Source: Pleomorphomonas sp. JP5
GTDB taxonomy: Bacteria; Pseudomonadota; Alphaproteobacteria; Rhizobiales; Pleomorphomonadaceae
Direction: 5' to 3'
Assembly: GCF_023721815.1 (NCBI RefSeq)
Contig: NZ_JAMDLI010000008.1
Span: 186,001-250,000, forward strand
DNA length: 64,000 bases
The notes under the pieces were generated by a model that had not been told where the DNA came from, did no database searches, and was given only the letters and a program-made list of their open reading frames with translations. This document shows, one piece after another, positions 1 to 8,046 of the stretch. Position 1 is the stretch's first letter; each line of letters starts with the position of its first letter. The position numbers and the translations under genes are program-made.

Positions 1-957
1 CGCCGCATAAGCGACCCCGGGATGCGGCCCCGACAGGACGGTCGGCGAGGCGAATACCACGGTCGATGCCTCGACGAGGCTCATGGCGAACTCGCCGGTA
101 TCGAGATCGACGACGTTGATCGGCTTGACGCCAAGGCCACGCTCGACGAGCCGGTCCGTCAGATAGGCGACCATCTGCGCCGTGCTCTCGTACATCGACA
201 CGTAGGGGATGACGACGAAGGGCTTGGGCGCGTCGGACGCCCAGCTCCGGTAAAGGTCGAGAATGAACGATGGGTGAGCGTAGACCGGGCCGTGGCTCGG
301 GGCGATATAGGCCAGATCGAGTGCGCCGACCTTGTCGACCGCCTCCTTGGAGAAGCTCCTGTATGGCATCATGATCTCGGCGTAATAGCGCTTGGCCGCC
401 GTTTCGACCCGCGCCTCGTCGTCGGCAAAGAGATCGGTGGTGGCGAGATGCGCGCCGAGGAAGTCGCAAGTGAACGCGGTGCGCGCCTCCGGCACATAGG
501 TGCACATGGTGTCCGGCCAATGGACCCAGGGCGTCATCAGGAACTGCAGCGTCTTGTCGCCGAGCGACAGGCTGTGGCCGTCGCCGACGGTGATGAAGGC
601 GTCGCGCGCCACCGGCAGCGTGTCCATGATGAAACGCTTGCACTTGGCGTTGGTCACCACCTTGGCGTCGGGGAACAGTTCGAGCACCGCAGGAATGGAG
701 CCCGAGTGGTCCTGCTCGGCATGATTGGCGACGATGTAGTCGATGCGCTTGACGCCGGACGCCTTGAGGGCGGCGATGAACTCGGCCGTCTTGGGCGGGT
801 AGATGGTGTCGATCAGCGCCGTCTTCTCGCTGCCCTCGACCAGATAGGCGTTGTAGGTCGTGCCTTCGGGGAGCGGAACCAGTTCGTCGAAGAGTTCGCG
901 ATCCCAATCGATCGCCCTGTAGGAGTAAATGCCGTCCGTTACCTTTTGCGGGATCAT
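1..957 (-). CDS. Flavodiiron protein (FprA/ROO-type oxygen or nitric oxide reductase), C-terminus cut by window edge
   Basis: A metallo-beta-lactamase-fold domain is followed by the start of a flavodoxin domain. All expected di-iron ligands are visible: the NHAEQDHSG motif gives His79, Glu81, Asp83 and His84, and His146 (WVHWPDT), Asp165 (TCDFLG) and His222 (SHGP) complete the set. The FMN-binding SMYESTA loop is near residue 254, where the flavodoxin domain begins. The 319 codons seen contain no stop, so the rest of the flavodoxin domain lies outside the window. The ATG at 957 has AAAGGTAG upstream. Members of this family are cytoplasmic enzymes that reduce O2 to water or NO to N2O with electrons from a rubredoxin or similar partner. 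The gene lies 45 bases behind the methyltransferase gene on the same strand, so the two are probably co-transcribed. No rubredoxin is visible. The family is certain; the choice between O2 and NO is not. Confidence 0.93.
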   Translation of the reverse strand, partial: MIPQKVTDGIYSYRAIDWDRELFDELVPLPEGTTYNAYLVEGSEKTALIDTIYPPKTAEFIAALKASGVKRIDYIVANHAEQDHSGSIPAVLELFPDAKVVTNAKCKRFIMDTLPVARDAFITVGDGHSLSLGDKTLQFLMTPWVHWPDTMCTYVPEARTAFTCDFLGAHLATTDLFADDEARVETAAKRYYAEIMMPYRSFSKEAVDKVGALDLAYIAPSHGPVYAHPSFILDLYRSWASDAPKPFVVIPYVSMYESTAQMVAYLTDRLVERGLGVKPINVVDLDTGEFAMSLVEASTVVFASPTVLSGPHPGVAYAA

Positions 958-1002
958 ATCCGGCTACCTTTCACTTGAAGACATGAAAAACGGAAGATGG
1001 GG

Positions 1003-2055
1003 TCAGCAGCAGCACCCCGAGGCCGGGGCCGCGTCGATCTCCGCGCCGCCGCCCGGCGTAGAACAGTCGAACCGACCGAAATGCACGGCCCGGCTCCCGT
1101 CGACCCGGAAATGCCGGCCAAAGCGGCTCTCACCGATCATGGCGGCCGTGTTGCCGCAAACCAGCATCGGCTTTCCGGCTATGAAGCGATGATGATCGTC
1201 GAGAACGAAGGCGCTCGGCGAGTCGGGCAGACTGCCTAGATAGGTCGCCACCTGACCGTAATCCTCGCAGCAGTCCTCGAGCCCATCGAGCTTGAAGGCA
1301 CGCACCGTCATCGACCAGAAGGTCGTGGCGCCGACAAGAAGCTCGGCATAGGGGTGGCCGATGGCGATGGGGCGCCTGGAGAGCAGGCGGAAGTCCGGCC
1401 AGCCGCTTGCCGCCATCAGGCGGCGGAAATCCTCGACATAGAGCGCGCCGCCCAGACACTCGCCCACCAGCAATGGATCGGCGGCGACCTCGGCCGGCAG
1501 GCGGCGACTGGCAAAGACGTCCGAGAACAGCAGTTCGCCACCGGGCTTCAGCACCCGATGGATCTCGGCGAACACCTTCGCCTTGTCCGGTGACAGGTTG
1601 AGGGCGCAATTGGAGATCACCACGTCGATCGATCCGTCTGCGATACCGAGAGACGCGAGATCCTCGAACTGGCCCTCGATGAAGCTGACGTTGGAGGCGC
1701 GGTGACCGAAAACACGTGCCTGCTCGGCCTGATGGTCGCGACCGACCGCCAGTTGCTCCGGCGTCATGTCGACGCCGATGGAACGGCCGCCCTCTCCGAC
1801 CAGCGCCGACACCATGAACACGTCGCGCCCCGTGCCGCAGCCAAGGTCGAGCACCGTCATGCCCTCGACGTCGTCCGGCATGGGCGAGCCGCAGCCATAA
1901 AAGCGATTGACGACCTCCGGATGGATCGTCTCCAGGATCGAGCGCAGTCGCGGCGAAAGCGGCTCCAAGGAGCAACAGGCACCGGTCTTGAGATCTCCGC
2001 TCCCCGCAAGCCGCGTCCCGTAATAGTCCCGAACCGTCGCCGTCTGCTCGTCCAT
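1003..2055 (-). CDS. Arsenite S-adenosylmethionine methyltransferase-like protein (ArsM/AS3MT family)
   Basis: This is a class I SAM-dependent methyltransferase of 350 residues. The SAM-binding loop is VLDLGCGTGRDVF at about 68-80. Cysteines sit where arsenite methyltransferases keep their arsenic ligands: Cys27-Cys28 (DLKTGACC), Cys55 (YGCG), Cys150 (ISNCALNLSPDK) and Cys200 (GECLGGALY). These match human AS3MT Cys32, Cys61, Cys156 and Cys206 by context. The protein ends in Cys-Cys-Cys, common in metalloid-handling proteins. An upstream in-frame TTG at 2076 is possible, but the ATG at 2055 has an ideal GGGAGG six bases before it. The expected reaction is stepwise methylation of As(III) in the cytosol. 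No arsR, arsC or arsB lies nearby, and the partner gene is a flavodiiron protein, so the true substrate could differ. Confidence 0.82.
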   Translation of the reverse strand: MDEQTATVRDYYGTRLAGSGDLKTGACCSLEPLSPRLRSILETIHPEVVNRFYGCGSPMPDDVEGMTVLDLGCGTGRDVFMVSALVGEGGRSIGVDMTPEQLAVGRDHQAEQARVFGHRASNVSFIEGQFEDLASLGIADGSIDVVISNCALNLSPDKAKVFAEIHRVLKPGGELLFSDVFASRRLPAEVAADPLLVGECLGGALYVEDFRRLMAASGWPDFRLLSRRPIAIGHPYAELLVGATTFWSMTVRAFKLDGLEDCCEDYGQVATYLGSLPDSPSAFVLDDHHRFIAGKPMLVCGNTAAMIGESRFGRHFRVDGSRAVHFGRFDCSTPGGGAEIDAAPASGCCC

Positions 2056-2288
2056 CCCAACCTCCCGGCTTCCCAATGACCCAAACGCGCGTCAGGAAGC
2101 CCCAGTGGGGATCATCACCCTGTTCGGAAAATAGGTCTGTCACCCACAGGACAAAAAGCGAAAATGGCATATCGGTGACATGACTCCGGCGTCAGCCGAC
2201 CGCCGATCCAGACGCAAGACCCCCTCAAAGCTGATGCAGTTGAATGTCGCGCCTCCAGAGGCGTGGTCGGGTCCACGCAGCGCGGGCT

Positions 2289-2879
2289 TTAGCCGGCCGC
2301 ATCCTGAACCAGCCGCGCCAAGACCGCTTCCACGTCGTCCAGGAAGGCGGCCCATGCGCCGTCCTTGTCGATGCCGACGACGCGCATCAGGAACAGCCCT
2401 TCGACGGCGAGGAAAGCCACGCGGGCGGCTTGTCCGTCTGCCGTTCCCGTCTCAAGCCGCCTGAAGATCGCGCGATACCATTCACGGATGCCATAGAGGT
2501 TCCCTGGGTCCTGAAGGTAGCTGGTCATCAGCCCCGCCATCTTGGCATCCGGCACCTCCTGCGAAGCGCGCATTGCCCGAATGTAGCGACGAACAAGTTC
2601 CGCCGGCGCGGCTTGATCGTCAGCGTTGAGCACCTCATCGAACTTGCTGGTCCATCGATCGACCAGCGCCCTGACAAGATCCTCCTTCGAGGCGAAGGCA
2701 TATTGCACGCCCCCCTTCGATATGCCCGCAGCGCGCGCCAGCGCATCGATCGTCAGCGCCTTGGCGCCCTCGTCGCGGACGATCTCCTCCGCCAGGTCCA
2801 ACAATCGATCACGGGTAATTGTCGGTTTTCTGCCCAAAGCCTCGCCCACCCATTCGATTTCGCATTGAAATCCATACAT
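2289..2879 (-). CDS. TetR/AcrR-family transcriptional repressor
   Basis: The N-terminal helix-turn-helix is typical of TetR proteins: LLDLAEEIVRDEGAKALTID, then LARAAGISKGGVQYAFASKE, within about residues 24-70. The ligand-binding half is about 125 residues and resembles those of proteins controlling drug exporters. The gene is divergent from the DHA2 exporter, whose ATG lies only 42 bases away. The start is uncertain. The ATG at 2879 lies inside the palindrome ATACATATGTAT and has no clear ribosome site. An in-frame GTG at 2849 or TTG at 2837 (giving MGRKPTITRD) would leave the palindrome in a leader and fit family lengths better. The likely job is repression of the neighbouring exporter and of itself. 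Confidence 0.88.
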   Translation of the reverse strand: MYGFQCEIEWVGEALGRKPTITRDRLLDLAEEIVRDEGAKALTIDALARAAGISKGGVQYAFASKEDLVRALVDRWTSKFDEVLNADDQAAPAELVRRYIRAMRASQEVPDAKMAGLMTSYLQDPGNLYGIREWYRAIFRRLETGTADGQAARVAFLAVEGLFLMRVVGIDKDGAWAAFLDDVEAVLARLVQDAAG

Positions 2880-2892
2880 ATGTATTTATATC
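2865..2892 (+). promoter_or_regulatory. Exporter promoter with a TetR operator in its spacer
   Basis: A -35 box TTGAAA (2865-2870) and a -10 box TATATC (2887-2892) are separated by 16 bases. The perfect 12-base palindrome ATACATATGTAT occupies 2874-2885, inside that spacer. A bound repressor would block RNA polymerase directly. That the neighbouring TetR protein binds here is inferred from position. Confidence 0.7.
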
Positions 2893-2920
2893 CGGCCGGC
2901 AACAGTTATTTGGGTGAACC

Positions 2921-4456
2921 ATGTCCTCGACGAGTGCCGATCCGCGACGCTGGCTAATGCTGATCGCCGTGATGCTGGCTTTCCTGCCAGTGGTGTTCGA
3001 CATGACCATCCTGCATATCGCCGTTCCGGCGTTGACGCAGGCGCTCGGGGCGTCCAACACGCAGGTGCTCTGGATCATCGACATCTACCCGTTGCTGATG
3101 GCCGGCCTGCTGGTCCCGATGGGTACACTGGCCGACCGGGTAGGCAACGGGCGCATCCTGCTGATCGGCCTGATGATCTTCGGCGCCGCCTCGGGTCTGG
3201 CCGCCTTCGCGCCGAGCGCCGGCATGTTGATCGCGGCCCGCATGCTGCTGGCCCTTGGCGGCTCGATGATCATGCCCTGCGTTCTCGGCATCATCCGGCG
3301 GACCTTCGAGGACGACCGCGAGCGTGCGCTGGCCCTCGGCCTGTGGGGCACGGTGGGCTCGGCCGGCGCGGCGGTCGGGCCGCTGGTCGGTGGGGCGTTG
3401 CTGGAGCATTTCTGGTGGGGGTCGGTCTTTCTGATCAATGTCCCCATCATGCTGGTCGTGGTTTCGGCCTGCTACATGCTCCTACCCCGAACCGAACCGA
3501 CCACCGCCGGCAAATGGGCCTTTGGCCACGCCGTTCTGTTGCTGTGCGGCATGATCTCGCTGGTGTACGGCATCAAGGCCGGCTTTGCCGGAAAGCAGGC
3601 GCCCGCGATCACCCTCGCCACCCTCGCCTTTGGCATAGCGATGCTGGCGCTGTTCGCGCGCCGGCAGTTGCGCTCGGCCGATCCGCTTCTCGACCTGTCG
3701 CTGTTCTCCCGTCCAGCCATCCTGGCCGGCATCATCATGGCCGTCGTCGCCACCGGAGCGCTCGCCGGCGTCGAGCTGACGCTGGCCCAGGAACTCCAGT
3801 ATGTTCTGGACAAGACACCCCTCCAGGCCGGGATATTCATGATTCCCATCATGGCGGCGTCGGCCGTCGGCGGCCCGATCGCCGGCTATCTGTCCAATGT
3901 GCTCGGCCTGCGCCTGTTGGCCAGCCTGTCCCTGTTCATCTCGGCCACCGCGCTCGGGCTCCTGGCCTGGAGCGATTTCGGCGAGCCGGGCGTGATCGTA
4001 CCCGTGCTGCTGGCGGTGCTGGGACTGATGCTGAGCGTCGGCCTCACCGCGTCGTCGGTCGCCATCATGAGTTCGGTCGACGCCAGCCAGGGCGGCGCGG
4101 CGGGGTCGCTCGAAGCGACAGGCTACGAGTTGGGCACCGGACTCGGCATCACCTTCTTCGGCGTGTTCATGTCGGCCGTGTTCGGCCACATGATCGCGCT
4201 GCCGCCGGACCTGTCGCCCGACCTCGGCGAGCAGGCGATGCGTTCGATCGGCGACACCTATCTGGCCGCCGATCAGCTGGCCGATGTCGATGCCGCCGCC
4301 CTGATCGAGGCGGGCAAGGCCGCCTTCGCCAGGACGCACTCGGTGCTTCTCTCCACCGCCGCCAGCCTGATCGGCATCCTCTCCGTCGCAGTCTTCTTCG
4401 TGCTGGCCGGCTATGAGGGCCAGCGCGCTGCCGATGAAGACAACGTACATCCCTGA
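2921..4456 (+). CDS. MFS multidrug exporter, DHA2 (EmrB/QacA/SmvA-like) family
   Basis: This 511-residue hydrophobic protein fits the 14-helix DHA2 group of proton-driven drug exporters. Asp27 lies in the first membrane segment (VVFDMTILHIAVPAL), as in QacA and SmvA. Motif A follows as GTLADRVGNGR near residue 68. An antiporter motif C is LGLWGTVGSAGAAVGPLVGG near residue 140. A hydrophilic tail of about 15 residues ends the protein. The ATG at 2921 follows GGGTGAACC. Its promoter carries a palindromic operator next to the divergent TetR gene, a standard drug-inducible pair. The gene ends 14 bases from the convergent ABC transporter gene, with no evident terminator between them. Substrate is unknown; cationic biocides are typical for the group. 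Confidence 0.92.
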   Translation: MSSTSADPRRWLMLIAVMLAFLPVVFDMTILHIAVPALTQALGASNTQVLWIIDIYPLLMAGLLVPMGTLADRVGNGRILLIGLMIFGAASGLAAFAPSAGMLIAARMLLALGGSMIMPCVLGIIRRTFEDDRERALALGLWGTVGSAGAAVGPLVGGALLEHFWWGSVFLINVPIMLVVVSACYMLLPRTEPTTAGKWAFGHAVLLLCGMISLVYGIKAGFAGKQAPAITLATLAFGIAMLALFARRQLRSADPLLDLSLFSRPAILAGIIMAVVATGALAGVELTLAQELQYVLDKTPLQAGIFMIPIMAASAVGGPIAGYLSNVLGLRLLASLSLFISATALGLLAWSDFGEPGVIVPVLLAVLGLMLSVGLTASSVAIMSSVDASQGGAAGSLEATGYELGTGLGITFFGVFMSAVFGHMIALPPDLSPDLGEQAMRSIGDTYLAADQLADVDAAALIEAGKAAFARTHSVLLSTAASLIGILSVAVFFVLAGYEGQRAADEDNVHP

Positions 4457-4470
4457 AGTGAGGGCAGCCG

Positions 4471-6258
4471 TCAGGCCTCCCTCAGCAGGGCGGCGTAGAG
4501 GCCACCGCGTGCCTTCAGCTCGTCATGGGTGCCCTCCTCGACCAGTCGGCCTGCCTGCATGACGACGATGCGATCGGCATGGCGGATGGTGGACAGACGA
4601 TGGGCGATGGTGATCGTGGTGCGTCCCTTGGCCGTGTTCTCCAGCGCCAGCGACATGGCCCGTTCGGTCCGCGTGTCGAGCGAGCTGGTCGCCTCATCCA
4701 GCAGCAGAACGGGCGGATCGCGCAGGATGGTCCGGGCAAGGGCGAGGCGCTGCTTCTCGCCGCCGGAAAAGCGGTAGCCCCCCTCGCCGACAATCGTGCC
4801 ATAGCCTTCGGGCAGAGAGGCGATATGGTCGTGGATCTGGGCGATCTTGCCCGCCGCGATCAGTTCCTCGTCCGTCGCTCCCGGCTTGGCGAAGCGAAGA
4901 TTCTCGGCCACCGAGGCGTGGAGCAGGTAGGGCTCCTGCGAAACGACGCCCAGCATCTGGGACAGCGTGTCGAAGCCGAGATTGCGCAGGTCCACGCCGT
5001 CGAAGCGGATGGCGCCGCTGTCGACATCATAGAGACGCGCCAGCAGGTAGCCCAATGTCGTCTTGCCCGAGCCTGTCGGGCCAACGATGGCGACATGGCT
5101 GCCGGCGGGGATGACCAGGTTGATGTCGTTGATCGCGGGCTGACCATCCTCGCGATAAGCGAAACTAACGTTTTCCAGGCGCACCTCGCCGCGCATGGCG
5201 CCGCGCTCGATCGTGATCGGGTCGGGATGCTCGGTGATCTCGGCCGGCTTGTCGAGATACTCGAAGATCCGGGCGAACAGCGCACGGGTCTTGCGCATGT
5301 CGCGGCCGATTTCCAGCACCTGCTCGAAGGGCCACAGAAGCTGCTCCTGCAGCGCGATCATGGCAACCAGCGTGCCGATTGTCGCCGGGTTGTCGCTTCG
5401 CATCAGCAAACCACCGGCCAGCAGCGTCATCGCCGGCAATACGGCCAGCGCGAAGTTGATCAGCGACCATTGCCACTCGCCGGCGGTGTGAGACTTCACC
5501 TCGAGCTTTGCCAGATCGCGGGAAATCCGGGCGAAGCGTTGCGACAAGTGCGAACCGCGCCCCATGGTGCGGGCCAGGATGATGCCGGAGGCAGACAGCG
5601 TTTCCTGCACGGCCGCCGACATGTCGGCGGCCCGGGCCTGTTGCTCGTAGGTCAGCGCTTCGCGAATCTGGGCGACGCGGCTGCTGATCAGCACCGCCCC
5701 CGGCACGATCAGCAGAACGAACAGCGCCAGCCGCCAGTCGAGCAGCACGATGGCGATCGCGGTCATGATGACCGAACTGAGCGAGCGACCGAGTTCGTTC
5801 GCGGTCTCGGTCACCAGCGATTGCAGCCCGGCGATATCGCCGGCAATGCGCGACTGAACTTCGCCAGCGCGGGTGCCGGTAAAAAACCTGAGCGAAAGGC
5901 TCTGCAGATGGGAGTAGAGCCGCACCCGCAGATCGTGCAGGATGGCCTGCCCGATGCGGGACGAGATGATGACCTGCAGCGCGCCCACGCCCGCGGCGAT
6001 CAGCGCGGCGGTGACCATGCCCGCCACCAGCCAGACAAGCAGGGCAAGGTCATGTTGCGGCAGGGCGATGTCGATCACCGCCCGCAGCAGAAAAGGCCCG
6101 GCCAGACTGACCGCCGAGGCCAACACCATGAGCAGCGCCACGCCCGCGAGGCGCAGGCGATAGGGACGAAAGAGCGCCAGCACGCGGGAGAGCGAGACGT
6201 GTTGGCTGGCGAGGTCGGAATAGCCCTCGTCCGGTGACGAAGGCGTGTCGGTGCGCAT
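4471..6258 (-). CDS. ABC exporter half-transporter (membrane domain fused to ATPase)
   Basis: An N-terminal six-helix membrane domain (about 30-330) is fused to an ATPase domain (about 360-590), the layout of MsbA/BmrA-type exporters that work as dimers. The ATPase has Walker A GPTGSGKTT, a Q-loop region SQEPYLLHASVAENL, the signature FSGGEKQRLALAR, Walker B VLLLDEATSSLD and the switch histidine AHRLSTI. The length of 595 residues is normal. It is the last gene of the efflux operon, starting nine bases after the kinase gene ends. A soft or lipid-like drug substrate is the usual inference. The context suggests a second export route under the same two-component system. Confidence 0.92.
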   Translation of the reverse strand: MRTDTPSSPDEGYSDLASQHVSLSRVLALFRPYRLRLAGVALLMVLASAVSLAGPFLLRAVIDIALPQHDLALLVWLVAGMVTAALIAAGVGALQVIISSRIGQAILHDLRVRLYSHLQSLSLRFFTGTRAGEVQSRIAGDIAGLQSLVTETANELGRSLSSVIMTAIAIVLLDWRLALFVLLIVPGAVLISSRVAQIREALTYEQQARAADMSAAVQETLSASGIILARTMGRGSHLSQRFARISRDLAKLEVKSHTAGEWQWSLINFALAVLPAMTLLAGGLLMRSDNPATIGTLVAMIALQEQLLWPFEQVLEIGRDMRKTRALFARIFEYLDKPAEITEHPDPITIERGAMRGEVRLENVSFAYREDGQPAINDINLVIPAGSHVAIVGPTGSGKTTLGYLLARLYDVDSGAIRFDGVDLRNLGFDTLSQMLGVVSQEPYLLHASVAENLRFAKPGATDEELIAAGKIAQIHDHIASLPEGYGTIVGEGGYRFSGGEKQRLALARTILRDPPVLLLDEATSSLDTRTERAMSLALENTAKGRTTITIAHRLSTIRHADRIVVMQAGRLVEEGTHDELKARGGLYAALLREA

Positions 6259-6267
6259 CGGGAAAAC

Positions 6268-7338
6268 TCAATCGGGGTTGGTGGCGGTGGGGCAAGGAAG
6301 GCGGATCTCGATCGCAAGTCCGGGCTGACCGGATGGCAGGATGAGCGCGTCGCCGCCGTGAGCCTGCGCGATCGCCTTGACGATGGACAGGCCGAGACCG
6401 GATCCGCCGCGACTGCGGCCACGCGAGTCATCGGCCCGCCAGAAGCGCTCGAAGGCGCGGGCCCGATTTTCGTCTGACAGTCCCGGGCCATTGTCCGAGC
6501 AACGGAAAAAGGCCTGCCCGTCGGAAATGCCCGTTTCCACAAGCACCTGTGCCTTTGGAGCGTAGCGTCGGCAGTTGTCGAGCACGGCAACCAAGGCCTG
6601 TCGCAGCCGCGCCGGATCGGCGTTCACGACGGCGCTGTCGAACCGACGCGCGATGGTGATCCCGGCCGCATTCAACTGATCGTCGAGCGACAGAAGCGCC
6701 GCCTCGGCCGCCGGCGCGAGATCCAGCCGCTTGCAGTCGAGATCGAGCTGACCGGCGTTGTTGAGGGCGAGTGTGCGCAGCTCCTCGACGATGGCCGAGA
6801 GATCGTCGACGTGAGCGATCAGGCGACTGTAGAGTTCGGGGCTGGGGGTAAAGGCGCCATCCAGCAGTCCCTGCAGCCGTCCGCGCAAAATGGTCAGCGG
6901 GGTTCTGAGTTCGTGGGCGATGGCCGAGTTGGAGTATTTCAACTCGGACTGGGCGCGCTGCAACTGCTCGGCCATGCGGTTGAAATCGTCGACCAGATCG
7001 CCCGCCTCGCCAAACCTCTTGGCTCCGCTTGCGGCGCGGGCCGAGAAATCGCCTTCCGCCACCTTGCGCGCCGCCGCCCCCACCGACTTCAGAGGCTCGA
7101 CGATCTGGCGGGCCAGACGCCAGCCAAAGGCCGACGCAGTGAGGATGCCGATGCCCAGCAAGAGGCCGAGCGTGACGGTATCTCCGAGCCGCCAACTCTC
7201 GTCGTAGATGGCTTCCGGATAAAGCCAGTCGTAGATGAGGAAGAAGTAGGCCATCAGGCCGAAGTAGACGACCGCGAAGGCCGCGAGGGCCAGCATGATC
7301 ATCGCCCGGATGATGCGGGTGTTGAGATTACCGCCCAT
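6268..7338 (-). CDS. Membrane sensor histidine kinase (BaeS-like)
   Basis: Two membrane helices (about 9-33 and 58-80) flank a very short periplasmic loop. A HAMP segment, the phospho-acceptor box SAIAHELRTPLTILRG, and an ATPase domain follow. The ATPase shows the N box VLDNCRRYAPKAQV, a G1 box CSDNGPGLS, the F box FERFWRADD and the G2 box GGSGLGLSIVKAIA. The small sensor loop suggests it senses membrane stress or signals within the membrane. The ATG at 7338 is preferred; it overlaps the regulator gene by 11 bases, as expected for coupled translation. An upstream in-frame start at 7365 would add nine residues. It should phosphorylate the regulator encoded just before it. Confidence 0.92.
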   Translation of the reverse strand: MGGNLNTRIIRAMIMLALAAFAVVYFGLMAYFFLIYDWLYPEAIYDESWRLGDTVTLGLLLGIGILTASAFGWRLARQIVEPLKSVGAAARKVAEGDFSARAASGAKRFGEAGDLVDDFNRMAEQLQRAQSELKYSNSAIAHELRTPLTILRGRLQGLLDGAFTPSPELYSRLIAHVDDLSAIVEELRTLALNNAGQLDLDCKRLDLAPAAEAALLSLDDQLNAAGITIARRFDSAVVNADPARLRQALVAVLDNCRRYAPKAQVLVETGISDGQAFFRCSDNGPGLSDENRARAFERFWRADDSRGRSRGGSGLGLSIVKAIAQAHGGDALILPSGQPGLAIEIRLPCPTATNPD

Positions 7339-8026
7339 GCGCCCAATCCAATCGATAGCCGACACCGCGAACGCCCACCAGAAGCCCCTCGCCTCCCGCC
7401 GCAGTCAGTTTCTTGCGGAGATTGCTGACATGGCTGTCCACCGTGCGGTCGAGCGCCTCGCTTTCGGGAAGACAGGCATCGACCAGTTCCGAGCGCTCGA
7501 ACGCCCGGTTCGGGCTGGCCGCCATGTGGGCGAGAATGCGGAACTCCGTCCGCGTCAGGTCCAGCGCCACGGCCCCCGTGTCGTTGTCGATGGTGGCGAC
7601 ATAGGCCTGCGGATCGACGCTCAGCGGGCCGACACGCAGCACCTGATCGGAACCGCGCCCCATGGTGCGGCGCAGAACAGCCTTGGCGCGGGCAACGACT
7701 TCCAGCGGATTGAAGGGCTTGACGACGTAATCGTCGGCACCTATGCGCAGGGCCTGCAGCTTGTCGAGATCCTCGGCCAGCGCCGTCACCATGATGACCG
7801 GCGTATCGCCCCGCCGGCGGATCGCCGCCAGCACCTCGTAGCCGTCGAGCCCCGGCAGCTTGATGTCGAGCACGACCAGATCCGGCCTCAGCCGCTGATG
7901 ATGGGCAAGCCCGATCGGGCCATCGCCGGCGGTGATCACCCGAAAGCCTTCGCGCGCAAAGTAGGTCTCGATGATCTCGGCGATCTCCGGCTCGTCTTCG
8001 ATGATGAGGATCAGGGCGTTGTTCAT
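7328..8026 (-). CDS. OmpR/PhoB-family response regulator (BaeR-like)
   Basis: The 232-residue protein has a receiver domain and a winged-helix DNA-binding domain. The receiver shows the acidic pocket EDE (10-12), phospho-acceptor Asp54 in VVLDIKLPG, a conserved Thr in VMVTALAED, and Lys in DDYVVKPFNP. The DNA-binding domain includes LDLTRTEFRILAHMAASPNRAFERSEL and ends in VRGVGYRLD, the usual wing. The reading frame is open far upstream across the pump gene, but the true start is the ATG at 8026, which gives a standard receiver N-terminus. It lies 20 bases after the RND gene and overlaps the kinase gene. It most likely activates this efflux operon. Confidence 0.94.
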   Translation of the reverse strand: MNNALILIIEDEPEIAEIIETYFAREGFRVITAGDGPIGLAHHQRLRPDLVVLDIKLPGLDGYEVLAAIRRRGDTPVIMVTALAEDLDKLQALRIGADDYVVKPFNPLEVVARAKAVLRRTMGRGSDQVLRVGPLSVDPQAYVATIDNDTGAVALDLTRTEFRILAHMAASPNRAFERSELVDACLPESEALDRTVDSHVSNLRKKLTAAGGEGLLVGVRGVGYRLDWAHGR

Positions 8027-8046
8027 GGTGGTCTCTCGCAGGCCGC

